DNA of 64,000 bases from Clostridiales bacterium (GTDB taxonomy: Bacteria > Bacillota > Clostridia > Monoglobales > Monoglobaceae). Position 1 is the first letter of the stretch. Each line of letters starts with the position of its first letter. The stretch spans positions 1 through 64,000 of the forward strand of contig JAHZIG010000006.1 in assembly GCA_019419865.1 (NCBI GenBank), in the 5' to 3' direction. Positions 58,698-64,000 of the stretch are shown piece after piece. Both the position numbers and the translations under genes were made by a program. Under the pieces are notes generated by a model. The model was given only the letters and a program-made list of their open reading frames with translations. It was not told the DNA's origin and did not search any database.

Positions 58698-59018
58698 ATG
58701 AGCCGGAAAAATATATTGGAAGAGTTGTATAACGGACATATAAGGCCGTTCGCCAAGTCTGTTAAAACTGATTCGGATTACTATAAATATGCGAAACTTG
58801 TTTGCGATAACGAGGAAAAGCTGAACGCGTACCTAAAAGAGGCGGGAGCGGAGCAGGAGAAAAAATTGCTCGATCAGCTTATGGACGCGAACGCGGCGAT
58901 CGTGAGCGACAAGTGTCAGGAGTGTTTTATAGACGGCTGGAAGCTGGGGGCGAGATTTATGCTCGATACATTTTTCACGCCGCACGAGACGTCTTATATA
59001 CCCGCGGACTGGGAATAA
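58698..59018 (+). CDS. DUF6809-like small protein
   Basis: A 106-residue helical protein: ILEELYNGHIRPFAKSVKTDSDYYKYAKLVCDNEEKLNAYLKEAG at the start and ECFIDGWKLGARFMLDTF near the end, which is the pattern I associate with DUF6809 (small clostridial proteins, function unknown). No signal peptide. Good ribosome site (GGAGG). It is followed by a second gene ending in a similar IGIICGARLILNLL motif, so the two are probably related and co-transcribed. Confidence 0.75.
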   Translation: MSRKNILEELYNGHIRPFAKSVKTDSDYYKYAKLVCDNEEKLNAYLKEAGAEQEKKLLDQLMDANAAIVSDKCQECFIDGWKLGARFMLDTFFTPHETSYIPADWE

Positions 59019-59040
59019 CGATTATATAAGGGATGATAAT

Positions 59041-59328
59041 ATGGATAATATAGAGAAGGTCTTTAAGAGAGTGGAAGTGCGGAACTTGCGGGAATTTTTC
59101 TCATGCGGGACCGATTGCGAGGACGCGATAAATAAGCCGTATAACGAGCGTATAAGGTCGGCGGAGAGGCGGCTTGAGAGGGAGCTTAGAAAGCGGATAC
59201 CGGACGATAAGGAATTTGACGAAGCGCTCAGCGTTATATACGAATGCGCGGGTGAAGCGGAGGAGGCTTATATGGAAATAGGCATAATATGTGGCGCGAG
59301 ACTTATATTGAATTTGCTGAAGCAGTAA
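59041..59328 (+). CDS. Small helical protein, DUF6809-like
   Basis: A 95-residue, highly charged helical protein with Arg/Glu-rich middle (RIRSAERRLERELRKRIPDDKEF) and a C-terminal segment EEAYMEIGIICGARLILNLLKQ like that of its upstream neighbour. 22 bases separate the two genes. Function unknown; such proteins often accompany XRE regulators in accessory regions. Confidence 0.65.
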   Translation: MDNIEKVFKRVEVRNLREFFSCGTDCEDAINKPYNERIRSAERRLERELRKRIPDDKEFDEALSVIYECAGEAEEAYMEIGIICGARLILNLLKQ

Positions 59329-59415
59329 GAGCGAGCGGTTGAAGTTTTTCGATAAAAATAAAAAAGAACAAAGAGTAGACGAAGTATCTATTCCTTATTC
59401 GTTATAAATATATAA

Positions 59416-59448
59416 GGCGGCCGAAACAAAACTTCGACCGCCGTTTTT
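59416..59448 (+). terminator. Intrinsic terminator next to tRNA-Ala
   Basis: GGCGGCCGAA (59416-59425) pairs with TTCGACCGCC (59433-59442, one mismatch), then GTTTTT. It resembles the Fic/HicAB terminators and likewise abuts the 3' end of a tRNA gene. Confidence 0.8.
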
Positions 59449-59524
59449 TGGTGGAGATGAGGAGAATCGAACTCCTGACCCCCTGCTTGCAAGGCAGGTG
59501 CTCTCCCAGCTGAGCTACACCCCC
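59449..59524 (-). tRNA. tRNA-Ala (TGC)
   Basis: On the minus strand: acceptor GGGGGTG with CATCTCC, including the G3-U70 identity pair; D arm GCTCAGCTGGGAGAGC; anticodon stem CCTGC-CTTGCAA-GCAGG with anticodon TGC; T arm with GGTTCGATTCC-like sequence (AGTTCGATTCT) and encoded CCA. Confidence 0.97.
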
Positions 59525-59649
59525 AAAACACGAATGATATTATACCATATACAAATATGTTTGTAAAGAGTTTTTTTATAAAAAGCCAAATAATTCGGAA
59601 TAAACTAAAATATGGCGGAATAATCCGCCATAATCGTCTATAATCGGGT

Positions 59650-60138
59650 TTAATAACCCATGTTTAGGGCGAGGGATTCGTCGTCGTCTATCCAGTCGCG
59701 CACGGGTATAACCGTGTATTCGGTAGCGGTGTTGCGGACGATGACGTTTTCTATGCCGGCGTTTATTATCAGCCTTTTGCACATGGCGCAGCTGTTGGCC
59801 TTTTCTACCAGTTCGCCGGTTTTGACTTCGCGCCCTACGAGATACAGGTTGGCGCCTATCATATCGCGGCGGCTTGCGCTTATTATGCAGTTGGCCTCGG
59901 CGTGAACGCTTCTGCACATCTCGTAGCGCTGTCCGCGCGGGATGCCGAGCTTATCGCGCATACAAAAGCCCATGTCGCTGCAGTTGCCGCGGCCTCGCGG
60001 CGCGCCCGTGTATCCGGTCGAGATTATCTCGTCGTTCTTTACTATTATCGCGCCGAAGTTGCGCCTGAGACAGGTTCCCCTTTTTAAAACCGTCTCCGCT
60101 ATGTCCAGATAATAATTTGTTTTATCCACGCGCGCCAT
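59650..60138 (-). CDS. comEB: Deoxycytidylate (dCMP) deaminase family protein
   Basis: A 162-residue zinc deaminase that makes dUMP from dCMP for thymidylate synthesis. Motifs: NYYLDIAETVLKRGTCLRRNFGAIIVKND, ISTGYTGAPRGRGNCSD, the zinc-binding SVHAEANCI (HAE) and NSCAMCKRLIINAGIE (CxxC). Length and NGAPRG-like substrate loop match ComEB/dCMP deaminases; allosteric control by dCTP/dTTP is known for the family. Monocistronic on the minus strand. Confidence 0.93.
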   Translation of the reverse strand: MARVDKTNYYLDIAETVLKRGTCLRRNFGAIIVKNDEIISTGYTGAPRGRGNCSDMGFCMRDKLGIPRGQRYEMCRSVHAEANCIISASRRDMIGANLYLVGREVKTGELVEKANSCAMCKRLIINAGIENVIVRNTATEYTVIPVRDWIDDDESLALNMGY

Positions 60139-60272
60139 AAAATCACCTCATATAACAAAATTATTAAATAAAGTTTTTATATTGTTAACAATTTAATCAA
60201 ATCTTTATATTATAATAAATCAGCTGTCTACATTATAAGTTATTTTAATGTATTTTTCAACAAGTTTTTATA

Positions 60273-60301
60273 TTGACTTTGCGGTCGGTTATAAATATAA
60301 T
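60273..60301 (+). promoter_or_regulatory. Promoter of tsaE-tsaB
   Basis: TTGACT (60273-60278), 17 bases, TATAAT (60296-60301), 80 bases before tsaE. Confidence 0.8.
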
Positions 60302-60380
60302 AAAATAGATTAATTTTGCGCGGGGCGGACGCTCCGCTCAAATATGCGGCGTATCCGCGATAAAACGGCGGGAGGATATA

Positions 60381-60806
60381 TTGTATATGAAAAAATATAT
60401 TTCAAACAGCGAGGAGGAGACTCGAAGGGCGGCGGCGGAGATAGCGGCCGGGCTGAAGCCGGGCGACGTTATAGCTCTAAACGGCGATCTGGGCGCCGGA
60501 AAAACCGCGTTTGTCAAGGGGATAGCCGAGTATTTTTCCTGTGAGGACGACGTTACCAGTCCGACGTTTACGCTTGTGAACGAATACGGCGGCGACGTTT
60601 GTATATACCATTTTGACGTTTACCGGCTCGAAAATCCTTCGATCGAGGAATGCGACTGGATGGACGACTATTTTTTCGGAGACGGGATCTGTATAATCGA
60701 ATGGGCGGACAATATCAAGAGCGTTCTGCCCGCGGATAGTATAAGGATAGATATTTTGAAGGACCCGCTTAAGGGCGATGATTACAGGGAGATAATAGTA
60801 TGTTGA
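60381..60806 (+). CDS. tsaE: tRNA threonylcarbamoyladenosine biosynthesis ATPase TsaE
   Basis: A 141-residue P-loop ATPase needed with TsaB and TsaD for t6A37 modification of ANN-decoding tRNAs. The Walker A is NGDLGAGKTAFVKG (residues about 34-47), followed by VTSPTFTLVNEYGG, the HFDVYRLE block and IIEWADN. The start is TTG 60381, five bases after GGGAGG; ATG 60387 would be too far. Its last codons overlap tsaB by seven bases. A tsaE-tsaB pair is standard in Bacillota. Confidence 0.95.
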   Translation: MYMKKYISNSEEETRRAAAEIAAGLKPGDVIALNGDLGAGKTAFVKGIAEYFSCEDDVTSPTFTLVNEYGGDVCIYHFDVYRLENPSIEECDWMDDYFFGDGICIIEWADNIKSVLPADSIRIDILKDPLKGDDYREIIVC

Positions 60807-61525
60807 TTTTAGGTTTAGACGCCTGCTGTATGGCGGCTACGGCCGCGCTCTGCGGGGACGGTTATCTTGTCGCCGCGTCGCTGACCAACTGCGGCAGGAC
60901 TCATTCGCAGAAGATAATGCCGCAGATCGCTCAAGCGCTCGCAAACGCCGAGGTGGAAGTCCGCGATATCGACGTTTTTGCGGCGGCGGTAGGCCCCGGG
61001 TCTTTTACCGGCGTCAGGATCGGCGTAGCGACAGTCAAGGGACTCGCTCAGGCGTATAACAAGCCGTGCGCGGCGGTCTCGACTCTCGAAGCGCTGGCGA
61101 ATAACGTATCCTGTTTCAGCGGTTTGATATGTCCTATATTGGACGCGAGGCGGGAGCAGGTCTATAACGCGTTGTTTAAGGGCGACGGTTCGGGCGAGAT
61201 GAAGAGGCTGTGCGAAGACAGGGCGTTAGCGCTTGAGGACCTGATAGACGAGCTTAAGACTTCGGGCGAGAAAGTAATGTTCTTGGGCGACGGCGTGTTT
61301 GCGTTTAAAGAGACTATAGCCGAAAAGCTCGGAAAACGGGCGGTCTTCGCCAAGAAGCACCTTACGATGAATTTGGCGGGGAGCGTCGCGGAGCTTGCGT
61401 ACAAACAGGCGGAAAACGGGGAACTGGTAAGCTACGGCGAGCTTATACCGCAGTATATTCGGCTTTCTCAGGCCGAGCGCGAGCGCATGGAGAGGTTAAA
61501 CGCCGAGCGGCGGCCGCGGTCCTGA
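60800..61525 (+). CDS. tsaB: tRNA threonylcarbamoyladenosine biosynthesis protein TsaB
   Basis: A 241-residue ASKHA-fold protein, the scaffold partner of TsaD. Marks: ILGLDACCMAATAAL, RTHSQKIMPQI, AAAVGPGSFTGVRIGVATVKGLA and the strongly conserved VSTLEALA and CPILDARREQVYNAL. The C-terminal end (LIPQYIRLSQAERE) agrees with the family. It is inactive as an enzyme on its own. RimI, often third in this operon, is not present; a DacF-type gene follows after 186 bases. Confidence 0.95.
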   Translation: MLILGLDACCMAATAALCGDGYLVAASLTNCGRTHSQKIMPQIAQALANAEVEVRDIDVFAAAVGPGSFTGVRIGVATVKGLAQAYNKPCAAVSTLEALANNVSCFSGLICPILDARREQVYNALFKGDGSGEMKRLCEDRALALEDLIDELKTSGEKVMFLGDGVFAFKETIAEKLGKRAVFAKKHLTMNLAGSVAELAYKQAENGELVSYGELIPQYIRLSQAERERMERLNAERRPRS

Positions 61526-61711
61526 GACTGCGCGGCGAAAGATACGTTTGCGCCGGATTGTTGTTAAACGGACGAATCGTTTGTTTTGAAGATATATCGA
61601 TCGTTGGGCGACGATATTTTTGAACCGAGGCCGGTTGGCGGAGCTTTCCGTTATACGGAGTCGTAATAAGTAGTGAATAGATATTTTTTATAGAAGCAGG
61701 AAGGGAACAGA
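61526..61711. other. Intergenic region upstream of the carboxypeptidase gene
   Basis: 186 bases, GC-rich left part, AT-rich right part with a GGAAGGGA ribosome site. No ORF and no strong terminator that I can support. Confidence 0.3.
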
Positions 61712-63262
61712 ATGAAGAGTAGAATTTTAAGTTTGTTTTTAAGCGCGGTTATTTTATTATCGTTGACCGCCGGTTTTACGGCCGCGTACGCGGAGCCGGG
61801 ATCGACTGAGGAACCGGCTGCGACGTCCTCTGCGGACGGCGAGGACAACGGTTCCGAGTCGGATAGACCGAGTCCGACGAGTTCGCCGTCGGCGTCCGCG
61901 TCTCCGTCGTCGTCTCCGGCGGCGGAAAGCGGCGAAAGCGCCGAAGCGTCCGCTGCTCCGAGCGCGACGGCGAATCCGAGGGTAGACGAAAGCGGAAGGC
62001 CGATACTCCCCGACAGGGAGACCGCTATTTTGCTGGACAGAAATACCGGGGACGTTTTATTTGAAAAGGACGCGGACAAGCGTATGTATCCGGCGAGCAC
62101 GACCAAGATAATGACGGCGCTGCTGGTTTTGGAGGCGATCGACAGAAACGAACTCAATCTCGAATCGTCGTATAGGATCACGGCCGATATGCTCGAAGGG
62201 CTTCCCGCCGACGGAAGCAGTATGTCGCTGAAGGTAGGCGAGGCGATAACGGTCCAGTACCTGTTGGACGGACTGCTTGTAGCTTCGGGAAACGACGCGG
62301 CTCAGGCGCTTGCGATCATCGTATGCGGAGATATAGAGACTTTCGTTCAGAGGATGAACGACAAGGCCGCGGAGCTTGGACTTGAAAACACGCACTATGT
62401 AAACCCGCACGGACTGCACGACGAGGATCACTATACGACCGCGAGGGATCTGGCGACGGTTACCCAGCAGGCGATGGAATATCCTACTTTCCGCGAGATA
62501 GTCGCAATGCCGCAGGTGGTCATACCCGAGAGCGAGGGAAACGTAAGACGCGCTTTGATAAGCACCAACGGACTTATTTCGACGCTTAGGTATTCGGATT
62601 ATTATTATCAGTATGCGACCGGCGTAAAGACGGGACGCACGACCGAAGCCGGCAACTGTCTGGTATCGTCGGCTACAAACGGGAATATGAACGTTTTAGG
62701 CGTGGTCATGAACGGCGCGGAGGTGAACGATTCGCATACGGACAGCCTGAATATGCTGAAGTACGCGCTGGATAATTTTAAGACGATCACTCCGATCTCA
62801 AAGGGCGAGATGCTCAGCGAGGTCAGGGTCAAGCAGGGCGCCGGAGCCGGGAACGATCACGTGACCTTGTCCACGTCGGATAACGTGATGGTAACGGTCG
62901 AAAACGACGTCGACGCTTCTCAGCTCGAGATAGAGTACGACTTGCCGGAAAATATTTACGCGCCGGTCGAAATGGGACAGGTCGTCGGGACCGTTAATAT
63001 AAAACTGGACGGCGAAGTAGTAGGAAGCGGCGATCTTGTCGCGGACAAGAGTATCGAGCGCCATAAGCTCGGATTTTTGATGTCGGCCGGAGAGTATATC
63101 TGGAGTTTCTGGTTTGTAAGAGTATTGGTCGTATTGATAGCGATAGCGATCGTAGGATTTGTTATATACGTGATCGTGGGGATACGCCGCGAGCTGAGAC
63201 GAGTAAAAAAGTATCGTAACGGGAAGGCGAAAAGGCCGAGAAAACCAAAGAGGTACAATTGA
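61712..63262 (+). CDS. dacF: D-alanyl-D-alanine carboxypeptidase (S11, DacF type)
   Basis: A 516-residue penicillin-binding protein 5-type enzyme that removes the last D-Ala from peptidoglycan. The signal peptide (ILSLFLSAVILLSLTAGFTAAYA) is followed by an unusually long Ser/Pro/Glu/Ala linker (about 25-100). The serine peptidase domain has STTK in PASTTKIMTALLVLE, SGN in LVASGNDAAQAL and KTG in GVKTGRTTEAGN. After the family's beta-rich C domain comes a TM helix (FWFVRVLVVLIAIAIVGFVIYVIVG) and a basic tail. The long Ser/Pro spacer is longer than in most DacF proteins. Confidence 0.94.
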   Translation: MKSRILSLFLSAVILLSLTAGFTAAYAEPGSTEEPAATSSADGEDNGSESDRPSPTSSPSASASPSSSPAAESGESAEASAAPSATANPRVDESGRPILPDRETAILLDRNTGDVLFEKDADKRMYPASTTKIMTALLVLEAIDRNELNLESSYRITADMLEGLPADGSSMSLKVGEAITVQYLLDGLLVASGNDAAQALAIIVCGDIETFVQRMNDKAAELGLENTHYVNPHGLHDEDHYTTARDLATVTQQAMEYPTFREIVAMPQVVIPESEGNVRRALISTNGLISTLRYSDYYYQYATGVKTGRTTEAGNCLVSSATNGNMNVLGVVMNGAEVNDSHTDSLNMLKYALDNFKTITPISKGEMLSEVRVKQGAGAGNDHVTLSTSDNVMVTVENDVDASQLEIEYDLPENIYAPVEMGQVVGTVNIKLDGEVVGSGDLVADKSIERHKLGFLMSAGEYIWSFWFVRVLVVLIAIAIVGFVIYVIVGIRRELRRVKKYRNGKAKRPRKPKRYN

Positions 63263-63606
63263 CGAACGAATATGCGCGCCGCTTGGAAGGCGCGCGTACG
63301 ACGACTTTAAATTGAACGCGATTACAGCCTGTTAAAAATTTAGGGATAATACTGTTTATTTACTTGATATAGCATAGAAAAAATGATATAATAGAAAAAG
63401 ATAACGTTCGGAATTTATTCATGGGATTTTTAACGGCGGTTAAACATAGATTTACGCTGCGCGACTTGGGCGGAAGCCGCCTTGCTTGCGGCGCGGGGAA
63501 AATTCCGATCCGGCGGGGCGCGGCTTACGGCGGTCGGGGCGACTGTTCCGCGTCGCGTGACGAGTCGTTCGCGGTTTAAAATACTGATAAATTCTGGAGG
63601 GTTAAA
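63263..63606. promoter_or_regulatory. Promoter and long leader of the next gene
   Basis: TTGATA (63364-63369), 17 bases, TATAAT (63387-63392). The leader of about 210 bases to the gene start holds a GC-rich stretch that can fold and a 52-codon ORF (63421-63579) starting ATG without a good ribosome site. Not matched to a known riboswitch. Confidence 0.6.
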
Positions 63607-64000
63607 ATGGATATAAGTTTTGATGTGATCTGGCAGACGGTTCTGCTCGCGATGGCGCCGGTCTCGGAGATAAGAGGTTCTATAATATGGGGGCTGGCAA
63701 ACGTTACGCATAACGCCGCGAATATACTTTCGATATATTTGATATCGGTCGTAGCGAATTTCATACCCGTACCGTTTATCCTGCTGCTGTTCAGACCGGT
63801 GATACGTTGGCTGAAAAGGACCAAGCTTTTTGGAAGATTCGCTCATTGGCTTGAGAGGAGAACGCACAGAAAAGCCGGAGATATTTCTCAAAAAGGAGCC
63901 AAAGCCGCCGCTATAGCGCTCATGATATTCGTCGGGATACCTTTTCCGACCACGGGCGCGTGGACGGGCTCGATGATAGCCGCGCTGCTCGATATGAGGT
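63607..64000 (+). CDS. Small multidrug export family membrane protein (partial)
   Basis: The gene runs off the window. 131 codons are visible from ATG 63607 behind CTGGAGGG. The N-terminal segment VIWQTVLLAMAPVSEIRGSI, then YLISVVANFIPVPFILLLFRPVIRWLK, a basic loop (RTHRKAGDISQKG) and IALMIFVGIPFPTTGAWTGSMIAALLDMR match the Sm_multidrug_ex (PF06695-type) family: three to four membrane helices and the P-x-T-T-GAW-G motif. The real transport substrate of this family is not established. Confidence 0.88.
   Translation, partial: MDISFDVIWQTVLLAMAPVSEIRGSIIWGLANVTHNAANILSIYLISVVANFIPVPFILLLFRPVIRWLKRTKLFGRFAHWLERRTHRKAGDISQKGAKAAAIALMIFVGIPFPTTGAWTGSMIAALLDMR

Noticed and set aside
59576..59917. 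Arg-rich minus-strand ORF overlapping comEB
   Set aside because: Out-of-frame shadow of the deaminase gene.
63421..63579. 52-codon ORF in the leader of the last gene
   Set aside because: No good ribosome site and basic, Gly-rich composition; kept only as a note for the leader finding.

Overview
The window looks like a chromosomal segment of an anaerobic, plant-polysaccharide-using member of the Clostridia (Bacillota). Evidence: strong AGGAGG ribosome sites, 17-bp-spaced TTGACA/TATAAT promoters, an SPP1-type holin, DUF3793/DUF2325/flavodoxin genes, a DacF-type carboxypeptidase and MocR, ROK and YetF-type genes. Base composition is moderate, except for a strikingly AT-rich island at about 2.0-4.5 kb. 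Genus cannot be decided from the sequence alone.

Layout. 0-1.9 kb: a group II intron with its maturase, placed just after an intrinsic terminator (group IIC habit). 2.0-4.5 kb: AT-rich island with an ECF sigma factor, a secreted protein and a lipoprotein. 4.6-13.7 kb: glucuronide/hexuronate use (uxuB, uxuA, an alpha/beta hydrolase, uidA beta-glucuronidase, a UidB-type symporter, an AraC/GyrI-like regulator). 13.7-16.8 kb: a YefM/RelE-ParE toxin-antitoxin pair between two near-identical terminators, a DUF4003 protein, a truncated hydrolase and a MerR regulator. 17.3-18.7 kb: an orphan phage lysis cassette (XhlA-like, holin, amidase). 18.6-23.2 kb: two inverted composite elements, each made of a ~180-bp repeat, a type I toxin-antitoxin-like module (23- and 25-residue hydrophobic peptides with convergent antisense promoters) and a half repeat. 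They bracket a flavodoxin/DUF3793/DUF2325 operon and a ParB/Noc-like gene. 23.3-36.9 kb: kduI and a partner gene, YetF/DUF4363, a ROK kinase, a MocR-like regulator without its PLP lysine, and a 2309-residue secreted protein joining a GH95 glycosidase to a CE8 pectinesterase. 37.4 kb: metallophosphoesterase.

38.4-54.7 kb is the most notable region: a ~16-kb Ser/Thr phosphorylation locus of 13 genes on one strand. Four membrane kinases share an almost identical zinc-ribbon plus kinase cassette (about 590 bp virtually identical in DNA) but carry four different extracellular C-terminal domains. Around them are two M15 peptidases, a GH3 glycosidase homologue, an LRR protein, two PP2C phosphatases, a secreted-protease-TM-FHA protein, a soluble zinc-ribbon/FHA protein and a VWA-TM-FHA protein. 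I infer a cell-envelope sensing system with exchangeable sensors, shared phosphatases and FHA readers.

54.8-59.5 kb: a copper-amine-oxidase-N-domain protein, HicAB, a Fic/antitoxin pair bracketed by perfect 42-bp direct repeats next to tRNA-Leu, an XRE regulator, two small DUF6809-like genes and tRNA-Ala. 59.6-64 kb is housekeeping: deoxycytidylate deaminase, tsaE, tsaB, a D-Ala-D-Ala carboxypeptidase and the start of a small multidrug export family gene cut by the window end.
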